Positions 43,901 through 51,174 of a DNA stretch of 64,000 nt are shown one piece after another. Both the position numbers and the translations under genes were made by a program. Under the pieces are notes generated by a model. The model ran no database searches. It was not told the origin of the DNA and saw nothing but the letters and a program-made list of their open reading frames with translations. Source of the stretch: Corallococcus silvisoli (GTDB taxonomy: Bacteria > Myxococcota > Myxococcia > Myxococcales > Myxococcaceae); contig NZ_JAAAPJ010000018.1 of NCBI RefSeq assembly GCF_009909145.1, positions 124,001 to 188,000 on the forward strand, read 5' to 3'. Positions within the stretch are counted from its first letter, which is position 1. The number at the start of each line of letters is the position of its first letter.

Positions 43901-44527
43901 CTGCACCCACGTGGGGTCCACCACCCGCGCCGGCTCCAGGCCCGCCATCACCACGAAGTACGCCGCCTCGCTGTGCCGCACCAGCGAGCCATCCACCTGC
44001 AGCCCCTCCCCGCGCTCGAACGCCAGCTGGTAGCCCAGCACCGGCGACTGCGTGGCCACCTCCACATGAGGGAAGTGCGCCGACAGCGCGTCCAGGAGCT
44101 GCCCGTACGTGGGCGGCACCGGCTCATCGGGATCCACCAACTGCGGCAGCGCCAGCCCCGCGATGTTGCGCAGGCCGCCCACCAGGAAGCCCTGCCGCGC
44201 CACCAGCCGCGCCAGCTCCGCCAGGAGCTCCGGCGCGCGCACGTAGGGCGCCAGGTCCGTCACCAGCACCAGGTCGAAGCTCGCCGGCTCCAGGTCGTCG
44301 TAGACGTTGGCGCGGAAGCGCAGCTGCGGGTGCGCGTGGGCCTTCTGCGCCGCCTCCACCGCCTCCACGTCCGCGTCGCACGCCACCACGGTGCGCGCGC
44401 CACGCTCCACCAGGAAGCGGGCGCTCTCGCCCCCCGTGGACGCCACGGCATCGACCTCGAGCACGCGACGTCGCGCGAACAGGCTCTCCGCGAAGATGTA
44501 GCGGGGCAGCAGTTCGCTGGGCCCCAT
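37997..44527 (-). CDS. Giant coiled-coil protein with methyltransferase-like N-terminal domain (2,176 aa)
   Basis: The ATG at 44527 begins MGPSELLPRYIFAESLFARR. Residues 1-215 look like a class I methyltransferase fold: RVLEVDAVASTGGESARFL in the place of motif I, VVACDADVEAVEAA as motif II, FDLVLVTDLAPYV as motif IV. Motif I lacks the usual GxGxG, so SAM binding is doubtful. Residues 250-2130 are near-continuous coiled coil rich in Ala, Glu, Arg and Leu with internal repeats: four 26-residue units, nine 18-residue units, and 21-residue (three-heptad) units around 39914-40291. A second short coil and basic tail close the protein. At full extension the coil would be roughly 0.28 micrometre, inferred from 0.15 nm per residue. 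It resembles myxobacterial polarity or motility scaffolds only in layout; I recognise no ortholog. First gene of a four-gene operon. Confidence 0.85.
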   Translation of the reverse strand: MGPSELLPRYIFAESLFARRRVLEVDAVASTGGESARFLVERGARTVVACDADVEAVEAAQKAHAHPQLRFRANVYDDLEPASFDLVLVTDLAPYVRAPELLAELARLVARQGFLVGGLRNIAGLALPQLVDPDEPVPPTYGQLLDALSAHFPHVEVATQSPVLGYQLAFERGEGLQVDGSLVRHSEAAYFVVMAGLEPARVVDPTWVQLPPEPLAYTRGKLDAVAARAKAWEERTERLKEVVSRLRAEVGDREAEVVALKPALEGARQDMARLTAQLEHARGTVESARERDDLSSRLRRRELELQVATERIADADRRLTAQRLEVEASQRAQADAGVQVLAAQESLRLERARREETAASLDESRERLTQAYTELRTLQDELGALRIDRERDRLAAERAQDGAEDRRRQAEAARERELRIAEQYSTALAAVEHLKAELARAQDSARTAGDAVPVKEAELARARRELAEAQQRMHSAEGARKDAEGRLSEREAALRGLETELAAAREAEARLRRELDGRAQGESAARALAARLEEELHAAGLRVEALEAEQQRVESAQHVAGQRLVAAETERVRVEAALVQAIDAERAQAQARLEEALAQARAEADERVTNALAVAHSDADSRQERALEEAREQEASRLARALGEARAEEEARLERALADAREAVEAERDAALVEAQASAEAELAKALAEASAARDAALAEAQASAEAELAKALAEASAARDAALAEAQASAEAELAKALAEASAARDAALAEAQASAEAGLAKALADAAADQERALAEAELRREQALAEVRASAAAQRARQLAEFEARSAQALSDARADTESLRARELAEARAEAESERVRQLEEAEVRSARMLAQVRAEAEAELARQLEAAEARAASAVAALEAQHALALTEARADAEAREARALAESSGQTEQVLTDVRAEAARGLQQARDEADERLEQVRSEARDALAREVWEHGARLAEANQAREAAEARGVELEATLRSLRQELTDAEALATLIQDDLTREQQSGRTTQEKLDAAEQVLATERTQRRQVDAALASAEEDLRAVRESLLTEQERGARWEALLADTQAQLLSEREQQARAQVALANLQESLDAERALRTRLEGSESSWNEAQGALEADRLRLDAALGVARTVLEEERAQRVRLEASFAQLRVDSASELEQERARAEATLGTMRDARAELEADLTATRAARLSTEVALEQTRQTLSEVQAAFAEAQRGHEAALLELRQSNAAVSDVAQGHARELEEARIALSDAKQAQAAQDAAVRELRAELTEAQRSEVEALASLDEARTQASLERESRAKDEAALAEAREALAALRSEWDALRGESTAQGARLAEAEQESRAREEALRASLESERLTLRHQESRLAELEAELADSQTRFTEEAARLPAMQQALADSEARLTSETARRISLEETLAAAESQRAEESTRFAALETALSEAEARHAAAASRLASVEQSLAEAESRWTSESTRRAELEASFKESESRLATFEQSLADAEKRSASETSRRAQLEASLTEVEFRLAAETANLSALEDSLAQAEAARKSAEARLEAGSQSQDAAREAEARATRLTETLTAREQELREASALRVSMEAQLEGAHSRSERQQQDLDELREHLELKAQELTALRAESAQLAAAHQELLRLGSELQRAHGALHERSQQVGRLEAELVDASDRLAATREHAEVLVVQLETARRFAGKATNLESSLEGLRSELETARAETARLTDAVRTGSEQASSLEEQLSRRDARLSEAEARFAAEKAELEVRLAEMTAQAGTEQAELELRLTEALSSAGTDKASLELRLNEALARAGLEKAEIEARLNEALARAGLEKAEIEARLNEALARSGTEKAELEARLNEALARSGTEKAELEVRLSEVTAQAGTDRAELEARLAELTEQAGSERTAIEARLADVTARASEEKATLEARILDLSAQAQAVLAEHDARLAEAQARAAAEQAELETRLTQSAGQTRDALSALEGRLATALEDARAGQAALEARVAALSQSVADAEAQARRADAERTAMASERERLQSDLTVARAARVRLEGRTNSLETAATDAARLLDAERAERDGLTTRIREQQARLEALETEREALVQALEEAKASAAQPPEAVLEMAAEMEVLQAHVETMQDQIAAREAELAELRRGSAPAAPGASRRAMPALDVPSAPKKVGERE
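38765..39250 (-). repeat. Nine tandem 54-bp (18-residue) repeats in the giant coiled-coil gene
   Basis: The coding strand repeats a unit of pattern K-A-E-[LI]-E-A-R-L-N-E-A-L-A-R-[AS]-G-x-E. Adjacent units at 38925/38979 and at 39033/39087 are nearly identical in DNA over 54 bp. Eighteen residues equal one heptad plus one hendecad, so the period keeps the coiled-coil register. The near-identity of the DNA points to recent duplication or gene conversion. Confidence 0.85.
42212..42523 (-). repeat. Four tandem 78-bp (26-residue) repeats in the giant coiled-coil gene
   Basis: Unit starts fall at 42523, 42445, 42367 and 42289 (reading leftwards). The encoded unit is DAALAEAQASAEAELAKA followed by LAEASAAR. 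The two middle copies are essentially identical in DNA, and the outer two differ at few positions (DAALVE in the first, AGLAKALADAAADQ in the last). Such identity makes copy number likely to vary between strains and to be a risk for assembly. Confidence 0.92.
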
Positions 44528-44653
44528 GCGACGAAATGTGGATTGCAAGAGTCTGTTCCGGGCACGGGAGTATACCGTCGCCCCAGGAGGCCCCAAGTTA
44601 AGGGCCAGCAACCAGGACAGGCGCACCGCCCGTCCGACCGGAGGGCAGGCGAC

Positions 44654-45439
44654 ATGACCACCCATTCACCGCAGGGATTCGGCTACCGGGCCCGCCGCAC
44701 CTTCACCCGCCTGCTCGTCTTCCTCGTCATCCTCGGCCTGGGCGGCGGCGTCGTCTTCCTCCTGGGCCAGCTCAACGCGCGCACGTTCACCGTCGTGCAG
44801 GAGAACGGCGAGCTCGCGGTGATGAAGGGCCGCGCCCTGCCCACCGGGGCCGCCGCCTACCGCCCCGGCGACCCGCGCCTCGCGGACGCCTATGCCCCCA
44901 TTCCCCTGGAAGGCCAGGACGTCACCCTGCTGACGCAGCAGAAGTTCACCGACCGCGACGACCTGGACCGCGCCCTCTTCCCCCTCCTGGAGACCCTGGC
45001 CCGCCCGCGCATCGCCTCCGGCGAGCCCGCAAAGGTGGAGCGCGGCCTCTATTACCTGCGCCGCGCGGAGAAGCTCTCCGGCATCACCGAAGAGCAGCGC
45101 CGCAGCCTCCAGTCCATGCTCACCGACGTCGCCTTCTACCAGGCCCGCCAGAAGCTGGAGGACGCCCGCCGCCTCGTGTCCGAGGGGCTCGCCCAGCTCA
45201 AGCTCGCCTCGGAGACCGAGAACCGCCACGCGCGCGCCGCCAACCAGATGCTCACCACCGTGGGCCCCTCCGCCCGCGACCTGGAAGAGGCCCTGCGCCG
45301 CGCCGTCCATACCGACAGCGCCCCGGACAACAGCCCTGTAGCACCCGCCCCCCCGCAGCGCCCCTCGTCACCCTCCGGTGACACCGCGGCGCAGCCCCCG
45401 GCGGCCGGCCCAACCCCCGATGCGGGGCCCCTGCCCTGA
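44654..45439 (+). CDS. Single-pass membrane protein divergent from the giant coiled-coil gene
   Basis: The 261-residue protein begins MTTHSPQGFGYRARRTFTR, then one transmembrane helix (LLVFLVILGLGGGVVFLLG) at about residues 20-38, so most of it is likely periplasmic. The middle is helical (EEQRRSLQSMLTDVAFYQAR, ARRLVSEGLAQLKLA) with coiled-coil character, and the last 40 residues are Pro/Ala-rich. I do not recognise the family. The 126 bp gap to the divergent giant-protein gene could hold a shared regulatory region. Membership in one system with it is inference from position. Confidence 0.75.
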   Translation: MTTHSPQGFGYRARRTFTRLLVFLVILGLGGGVVFLLGQLNARTFTVVQENGELAVMKGRALPTGAAAYRPGDPRLADAYAPIPLEGQDVTLLTQQKFTDRDDLDRALFPLLETLARPRIASGEPAKVERGLYYLRRAEKLSGITEEQRRSLQSMLTDVAFYQARQKLEDARRLVSEGLAQLKLASETENRHARAANQMLTTVGPSARDLEEALRRAVHTDSAPDNSPVAPAPPQRPSSPSGDTAAQPPAAGPTPDAGPLP

Positions 45440-45852
45440 TCTTGAGGGGTTGGATGACCCCATGAAAAACACGCGGCTGGACCCCCCTTTCGTGACACGG
45501 AAATGTCCGCCGCCAAACGTCGAAAACCGTCCCCGTACGTGATCATAGATTGCAAGCATCGATCCGACGGTTCAGGCAGCCGCCCACAGGATCTAGCGTT
45601 GACACACTGGATGCCCCCCCATAGCTTGTGGGCCGCCGAGCGGTCACCCGGGGTTCCGGGGGGCCGCACCCAAGACCTGGAGGCAGTGTGGTTTTCTTGC
45701 GCGACACACACTTTTGCCTCACAAATCACTACATGTCGGACTGTTGTCGCCAAGCCCTCGGGCCCTGATCGCCCGTCAGTCCCCATCCCCACACCGCCAA
45801 GTCATGCCAACGGGGGCTGTCCGCCCCGACCAGGACGGTCTGATTCGTCCTG
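45440..45852 (+). other. Intergenic region and long leader before nrdA
   Basis: The 413 bp gap contains a small hairpin (GGGGT/ACCCC, 45446-45461) near the end of the upstream gene, a less GC-rich part around 45530-45560, and a -35 TTGACA at 45599-45604. Downstream of that promoter about 220 bases precede nrdA. I looked for paired NrdR boxes and a cobalamin-riboswitch core and found no convincing match, so the function of the leader is open. Confidence 0.45.
45599..45627 (+). promoter_or_regulatory. Candidate promoter of nrdAB
   Basis: A perfect -35 hexamer TTGACA (45599-45604) is followed after 17 bp by TAGCTT (45622-45627), a weak -10 that keeps the first T, second A and last T. It predicts a leader of about 215-220 nt. 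The weak -10 would suit an activated or regulated promoter. Confidence 0.45.
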
Positions 45853-48366
45853 ATGGCTACGCCATTGCCTTGCTTTGGAAGTGAGACGCCCGTGACCGTC
45901 CAGACGCCCTTGAAGCCGACCGCCGTTGCCTCGCCGCCCCCCGACTCCGTCACCGTGGCGCCCGCCACGCAGGCCGCGGCGGCCGTGAGCGACTTCGCCA
46001 CCACGATGCGGGTGAAGAAGCGCAACGGCACGGCGGAGTCGGTGGACCTGAACAAGATCGTCCGCGCGGTGGGCAAGTCCTGCGTGGGCCTGTCGCGCGT
46101 GGACGTGATGCGCGTGGCCACGAAGACCATCAGCGGCCTGTATGACGGCGCCACCACGCGCGAGCTGGACAGCCTGTCCATCCAGACCGCGGCGGCCCTC
46201 ATCGTGGAGGAGCCCGAGTACGCCCGGCTCTCCGCGCGCCTGCTCTCCACCTTCATCCAGAAGGAGGTCAGCAACCAGGACATCCAGTCCTTCAGCCAGT
46301 CCGTCGCCGCGGGCCACAAGCACGGCCTCATCGCGGACCGCCTGCTCACCTTCGTCCAGGCCAACGCGCGCAAGCTCAACGCCGCCATCGATCCGGTCCG
46401 CAACGACCTCTTCGAGTACTTCGGCCTGCGCACCGTCTACGACCGCTACCTGCTCAAGAACCCGCAGACCCGCGAGGTCATCGAGACGCCGCAGGACTTC
46501 TTCCTCCGCGTGGCGTGCGCGCTCTCCGGCGACAACGCGCGCGAGGCCATCGAGCTCTACCGCCTGTTCAGCTCGCTGGAGTACCTGCCCAGCTCCCCCA
46601 CCCTGTTCAACTCCGGCACGCGCCACGAGCAGCTCTCCAGCTGCTTCCTGCTGGACTCGCCGGCGGATGAGCTGGACGCCATCTACAAGAAGTATTCGGA
46701 CATCGCGATGCTGTCGAAGTTCTCCGGCGGCATCGGCGTGGCGTACCACCGCGTGCGCGCGCGCGGCTCGCTGATCAAGTCCACCAACGGCCACTCCAAC
46801 GGCATCGTCCCGTGGCTCAAGACGCTGGACGCGTCCGTGGCGGCGGTGAACCAGGGCGGCAAGCGCAAGGGCGCGTGCTGCGTGTACCTGGAGACGTGGC
46901 ACGCGGACATCGAGGACTTCCTCGAGCTGCGCGACAACACCGGTGACGAGGCCCGCCGCGCGCACAACCTGAACCTGGCCAACTGGGTGCCGGACCTGTT
47001 CATGCGCCGCGTGGAGGCCGACCAGGAGTGGAGCCTCTTCGACCCGAAGGGCGTGCCCCACCTCACCGACCTCTTCGGCGACGCCTTCGAGAAGGCCTAC
47101 GCGGAGGCCGAGGCGCAGGGTCAGGCCGTGCGCAAGGTGAAGGCGCGCGACCTGTACGCGCGGATGATGAAGGTGCTGGCCCAGACGGGCAACGGCTGGA
47201 TGACCTTCAAGGACATCTCCAACCGCAAGTGCAACCAGACGGGCCAGCCGGGCAACGTCATCCACCTGTCCAACCTCTGCACCGAAATCCTGGAGGTCAC
47301 GAGCCAGGGTGAGACGGCGGTGTGCAACCTGGGGTCGCTCAACCTGGGCCGCATGGTGAAGGACGGGAAGTTCGACTTCGACCTGCTGCGCTCCAACGCG
47401 ATGCTCGCGCTCAAGCAGTTGGACCGCGTCATCGACCTCAACTACTACCCCATCCCCACCGCCGCGGACTCCAACCGCCGCTGGCGCCCGGTGGGCCTGG
47501 GCCTGATGGGCCTCCAGGACGTCTTCTTCCAGCTGCGCCTGCCCTTCGACTCCGTGGAGGCGCGCAACCTGTCCAAGAAGATCTCCGAGGAGATCTACTA
47601 CGCGGCGCTCGTCACCTCCTCCGACCTGGCGGAGCAGTTCGGCGCGCACCCGGCCTTCCCGGAGACGCGCGCGGCCAAGGGCGAGCTCCAGTTCGACAGC
47701 TGGGGCATCGTGCCGGAGGACACCCTGCGCTGGGACGCCCTGCGCTCGCGCATCATGAAGGTGGGCCTGCGCAACTCGCTGATGATCGCCATCGCGCCCA
47801 CGGCCACCATCGCGTCCATCGCCGGCTGCTACGAGTGCATCGAGCCGCAGGTGTCCAACCTCTTCAAGCGCGAGACGCTGTCCGGCGACTTCCTCCAGGT
47901 GAACCGCTACCTGGTGCGCGACCTCCAGCAGCTGGGCCTCTGGAACGAGAGCACGCGCAACCGCATCAAGATGGCCGAAGGCAGCGTGCAGGACCTGACG
48001 GAGCTGCCGGAGGAGCTGCGCGCCATCTACCGCACCGCGTGGGAGGTCCCCATGCGCTCGCTGCTGGACATGGGCGCGGACCGGGGCGCCTTCATCGACC
48101 AGAGCCAGTCGCTCAACCTGTTCGTGGAGACGCCGAACATCGGGAAGCTGTCCTCGATGTACTTCTACGCGTGGCAGAAGGGGCTGAAGACGACGTACTA
48201 CCTGCGCTCGCGCCCGGCGACCCGCATCGCCAAGGCCACCGTGGGACAGGGCGGCCCGACGATTGCCGCCGCGCCCGCGCCGGTGGTGTCGCAGGTCGTC
48301 ACCGCGGAGGCCGAGGCCGTGGCGTGCTCGCTGGAGAACCCCGAGGCGTGCGAGGCGTGCCAGTAG
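45853..48366 (+). CDS. nrdA: Ribonucleotide reductase class Ia alpha subunit
   Basis: The 837-residue protein reduces ribonucleoside diphosphates. An ATP-cone allosteric domain lies at about 50-145 (MRVKKRNGTAESVDLNKIVR). The catalytic barrel contains SSCFLLDS, NLCTEIL with the radical-site Cys-x-Glu region, and PTATIASIAGCYECIEP. A C-terminal redox pair is visible in PEACEACQ. The ATG at 45853 is used here, but an in-frame GTG at 45892 has the better purine-rich site (GGAAGTGAG), so the first 13 residues may not be translated. It is followed by nrdB after 58 bp. No NrdR or thioredoxin gene adjoins. Confidence 0.95.
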   Translation: MATPLPCFGSETPVTVQTPLKPTAVASPPPDSVTVAPATQAAAAVSDFATTMRVKKRNGTAESVDLNKIVRAVGKSCVGLSRVDVMRVATKTISGLYDGATTRELDSLSIQTAAALIVEEPEYARLSARLLSTFIQKEVSNQDIQSFSQSVAAGHKHGLIADRLLTFVQANARKLNAAIDPVRNDLFEYFGLRTVYDRYLLKNPQTREVIETPQDFFLRVACALSGDNAREAIELYRLFSSLEYLPSSPTLFNSGTRHEQLSSCFLLDSPADELDAIYKKYSDIAMLSKFSGGIGVAYHRVRARGSLIKSTNGHSNGIVPWLKTLDASVAAVNQGGKRKGACCVYLETWHADIEDFLELRDNTGDEARRAHNLNLANWVPDLFMRRVEADQEWSLFDPKGVPHLTDLFGDAFEKAYAEAEAQGQAVRKVKARDLYARMMKVLAQTGNGWMTFKDISNRKCNQTGQPGNVIHLSNLCTEILEVTSQGETAVCNLGSLNLGRMVKDGKFDFDLLRSNAMLALKQLDRVIDLNYYPIPTAADSNRRWRPVGLGLMGLQDVFFQLRLPFDSVEARNLSKKISEEIYYAALVTSSDLAEQFGAHPAFPETRAAKGELQFDSWGIVPEDTLRWDALRSRIMKVGLRNSLMIAIAPTATIASIAGCYECIEPQVSNLFKRETLSGDFLQVNRYLVRDLQQLGLWNESTRNRIKMAEGSVQDLTELPEELRAIYRTAWEVPMRSLLDMGADRGAFIDQSQSLNLFVETPNIGKLSSMYFYAWQKGLKTTYYLRSRPATRIAKATVGQGGPTIAAAPAPVVSQVVTAEAEAVACSLENPEACEACQ

Positions 48367-48424
48367 CCGCGCGCCCCGCCCTCCTTCCGCCCCATCCGTC
48401 CTTCGTAAGGGAGTCGCCGAAGCC

Positions 48425-49435
48425 ATGCTGCTCGACCCGGGAATGAACCTGACGCTGCGCCCCATGGCGTATCCCGTCTTCTTCGAGATGTACCGCAACG
48501 CCATCAAGAACACCTGGACCGTGGAGGAGATCGACTTCTCCACGGACCTGGTGGACCTGCGCTCGAAGATGACGGACGCGGAGCGTCACCTCATCCACCG
48601 GCTGGTGGCCTTCTTCGCCACGGGCGACTCCATCGTCGGCAACAACCTGGTGCTCAACCTCTACAAGCACCTGAACGCGCCCGAAGCGCGCATGTACCTG
48701 TCGCGCCAGCTCTACGAGGAGGCCCTGCACGTCCAGTTCTACCTGACGCTGCTGGACAGCTACGTGCCGGACCCGGCCGAGCGCGCCAAGGCCTTCGCCG
48801 CGGTGGACAACATCCCGTCCATCCAGCGCAAGGCGCGCTTCTGCATGAAGTGGATGGACAGCATCCAGGCGTTGGATCAGGTGCGCTCGCGCTCGGACCG
48901 CAAGCAGTTCCTGCTGAACCTCATCTGCTTCGCGGGCTGCATCGAAGGCCTCTTCTTCTTCGCGGCCTTCGCGTACGTGTACTTCCTGCGCAGCAAGGGG
49001 CTGCTCAACGGGCTGGCCGCGGGCACCAACTGGGTGTTCCGCGACGAGAGCGCCCACATGGCCTTCGCCTTCGAGGCCATCCAGACCGCGCGCAAGGAGG
49101 AGCCGGAGCTCTTCGACGCGGGCCTGGAGAAGGACGTGGTGCAGATGCTGCGCGAGGCCGTGGAGTGCGAGACGCAGTTCGCCCAGGACCTGCTGAGCGG
49201 CGGCGTCGCCGGCCTCTCCGTGCAGGAGATGCGCGGCTACCTGGAGTACGTGGCCGACCAGCGCCTCCAGATGCTGGGCATGAGCCCCGTCTTCCACACC
49301 AAGAACCCGCTGCACTTCATGGACCTGCAGGACGTGCAGGAGCTCACCAACTTCTTCGAGCGCCGCGTGTCCTCCTACCAGGTGGCCGTGGGCGTGGGCG
49401 CCGCGAACGACGTCGTCTTCGACGCCGCCTTCTAG
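48425..49435 (+). CDS. nrdB: Ribonucleotide reductase class Ia beta subunit
   Basis: From the ATG at 48425 the product has 336 residues. Iron ligands are visible: Asp in FATGDSIVGNN, E-x2-H in YEEALHVQFY, Glu in FAGCIEGLFFF, and the Glu/His pair in FRDESAHMAF. The tyrosine four residues after the first ligand His (HVQFY) corresponds to the radical tyrosine of class Ia enzymes, so this is not a Tyr-less Ic type. AGGGAGTCGCCGAAGCC provides the ribosome-binding site. It ends before a stem-loop. Confidence 0.95.
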   Translation: MLLDPGMNLTLRPMAYPVFFEMYRNAIKNTWTVEEIDFSTDLVDLRSKMTDAERHLIHRLVAFFATGDSIVGNNLVLNLYKHLNAPEARMYLSRQLYEEALHVQFYLTLLDSYVPDPAERAKAFAAVDNIPSIQRKARFCMKWMDSIQALDQVRSRSDRKQFLLNLICFAGCIEGLFFFAAFAYVYFLRSKGLLNGLAAGTNWVFRDESAHMAFAFEAIQTARKEEPELFDAGLEKDVVQMLREAVECETQFAQDLLSGGVAGLSVQEMRGYLEYVADQRLQMLGMSPVFHTKNPLHFMDLQDVQELTNFFERRVSSYQVAVGVGAANDVVFDAAF

Positions 49436-49461
49436 GCCTCCCTCCCCCGCGACAAGACAAG

Positions 49462-49498
49462 GGCCGTGCCCCGCGAGAACAGCGCGAGGCACGGCCTT
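49462..49498 (+). terminator. Terminator-like stem-loop after nrdB
   Basis: GGCCGTGCC (49462-49470) pairs with GGCACGGCC (49488-49496), with an additional CGCG/CGCG pairing inside the loop. It lies 26 bp after nrdB and before the convergent aquaporin gene. No long T-run follows (TTCGTGCTTC), so efficiency is uncertain. Confidence 0.7.
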
Positions 49499-49524
49499 CG
49501 TGCTTCAGCGCTCCACGATGCGCC

Positions 49525-50346
49525 CTAGACGGGGTGCTCGACGTCGCGCCGGCCCAGCCGCTCCCTGCGCTCCTCCAGGGTCGCCTGCTCCGCGCGCGTG
49601 GTGGTGATCTCCACCGCCGGGCGGTTCACCAGGCGGTACACCGCCGACGCGAAGGCCGCGCCCAAGAGGGGCGCGATGATGAACATCCACAACTGCCCCA
49701 ACGCGGCGCCTCCCGCGAAGAGGGCCGGGCCCAGGCTGCGGGCGGGGTTCACCGAGGTGTTGGTGATGGGGATGCCCACCAGGTGGATGAGCGTCAGCAC
49801 CAGACCGATGGCCAGGCCCGCGAAGCCCACGGGCGCGCGCGAATCCGTGGCCCCCAGCACCGTCAGCACCAGCAGGAAGGTGAGCGCCACCTCCGCCAGG
49901 AAGGCCGCGCCGCCGCCGTACCCCTCGGGCGACGCCGCCCCATAGCCGTTGCTGCCCAGCCCCTGCGCGCTCGCGGAGTATCCCCCCGGCGCGCCCTTCG
50001 CGATGAGCAGCACCAGGCCCGCCGCGAGGATGGCCCCCACGCACTGCGCGATGATGTAGCCCGCGGCATGACGCCGGTCGAACTTGCCCGCCATCAGCAG
50101 GCCCACCGTCACCGCGGGGTTCACGTGGCAGCCGGAGATGGGGCCAATGGTGTAGACCATCGCCAGCAGCGACAGGCCGAAGGCGAAGGACACGCCCAGG
50201 AAGCCGATGCGGTCGCCCGCCAGCACCGCCGCCCCGACGCCGCCGAGCACCAGCACGAAGGTACCCACCAGCTCCGCCAGGTACTTCTGCATCGCATCGC
50301 CACTCGAGGGCGCCGTCCGGGCGACCCTCACTTTCTCCTCTTGCAT
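49525..50346 (-). CDS. aqpZ: Aquaporin Z-type water channel
   Basis: Six membrane helices and two half-helices with NPA boxes (HVNPAVTVG and SVNPARSLG) identify an aquaporin. The predicted selectivity filter keeps Phe, His (LTLIHLVG), Thr (PITNTSVN) and Arg (NPARS), which is the water-selective pattern of AqpZ rather than the glycerol-facilitator type. An extra Gly/Ser-rich periplasmic loop (SASAQGLGSNGYGAASPEG) sits between helices 3 and 4. The ATG at 50346 is chosen because GAGGAGG lies six bases upstream; an internal ATG at 50292 has no comparable site. 273 residues. Confidence 0.92.
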   Translation of the reverse strand: MQEEKVRVARTAPSSGDAMQKYLAELVGTFVLVLGGVGAAVLAGDRIGFLGVSFAFGLSLLAMVYTIGPISGCHVNPAVTVGLLMAGKFDRRHAAGYIIAQCVGAILAAGLVLLIAKGAPGGYSASAQGLGSNGYGAASPEGYGGGAAFLAEVALTFLLVLTVLGATDSRAPVGFAGLAIGLVLTLIHLVGIPITNTSVNPARSLGPALFAGGAALGQLWMFIIAPLLGAAFASAVYRLVNRPAVEITTTRAEQATLEERRERLGRRDVEHPV

Positions 50347-50626
50347 GCACAGCCTCCTCACGCAGTCAGGGGCTGTGCGCTTCCGGGACCGTCCCGGACG
50401 GGCGCAAGCCGTCCCTCGGCGTCATGGATGTCCGAAGGAGATGCTGCGCACCCGTCTGTCGTGAATCATGCATGGGCCTTCGACACGGCCGCACTGCGGC
50501 GCGTGGACAAGGCCCTCGGAGTCTCAAGGCCCCCACCCCTCGGGGAGGGACGCCCAGGCAGCCAACGGCCCCTTGCGCTGGCCCCGCGCGAAGGCGGGAC
50601 ACGGCGCATTCAGGGGCCCGGGCGGC

Positions 50627-51160
50627 TCAGGGGTTCTTCCAGATGCCGATGAAGGGCAGGTTCCGGTACTTCTCGCCGTAGTCCAGGCCGTACCCGACGA
50701 CGAAGTGGTCGTCGATGACGAAGCCCTTGTAGTCGATGTGCACCTGGGTCCGGGCGCGCGAGGGCTTCTCCAGCAACGAGCACAGCTTGAGCGACGCGGG
50801 GTGGCGCGCCTGGAGGTTCTCCAGGAGGAAGCTCATGGTGAGCCCCGTGTCGATGATGTCCTCGATGATGAGCAGGTGCTTGCCCGCCATGGGCTTGGAC
50901 ACGTCCGTGGTGATGCGCACCTCGCCCGTGGTCTCCGTGCCGCCGTGGTAGCTGGACACGCCCAGGAACTCCAGCGTGAGCGGCAGGTCGATGGCGCGCG
51001 CCAGGTCGATGGCGAAGAACGCGGAGCCCTTGAGCACGCAGATGAGCGTCAGCTCCTTGCCCTGGTAGTCGCGGGTGATCTGCGCGCCCAGCTCCTTCAC
51101 GCGCGTTTGCACGGCCTCCTCGGAAATCAGGACACCGACATCCTTCTCGTGGAACGTCAC
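50627..51160 (-). CDS. hpt: Hypoxanthine phosphoribosyltransferase
   Basis: This 177-residue enzyme salvages hypoxanthine/guanine with PRPP. The PRPP-binding loop is LLIIEDIIDTGLT and the N-terminal LICVLKGSAFFAIDL gives the other pyrophosphate site; VGYGLDYGEKYRNLPFIG is the typical C-terminus. It is the third gene of a leftward set (tdk, UPRTase-like, hpt), 14 bp after the preceding stop. The 280 bp upstream of the aquaporin gene's start, 50347-50626, lie beyond its 3' end and show no clear feature. Confidence 0.95.
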   Translation of the reverse strand: MTFHEKDVGVLISEEAVQTRVKELGAQITRDYQGKELTLICVLKGSAFFAIDLARAIDLPLTLEFLGVSSYHGGTETTGEVRITTDVSKPMAGKHLLIIEDIIDTGLTMSFLLENLQARHPASLKLCSLLEKPSRARTQVHIDYKGFVIDDHFVVGYGLDYGEKYRNLPFIGIWKNP

Positions 51161-51174
51161 CGGGAACTCCCTCT

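Noticed and set aside
45530..45852. NrdR boxes or a cobalamin riboswitch before nrdA
   Set aside because: The nearest candidate (ACAAATCACTACATGT, about 45720) matches the NrdR consensus at only about half of the positions, and there is no second box or riboswitch core.
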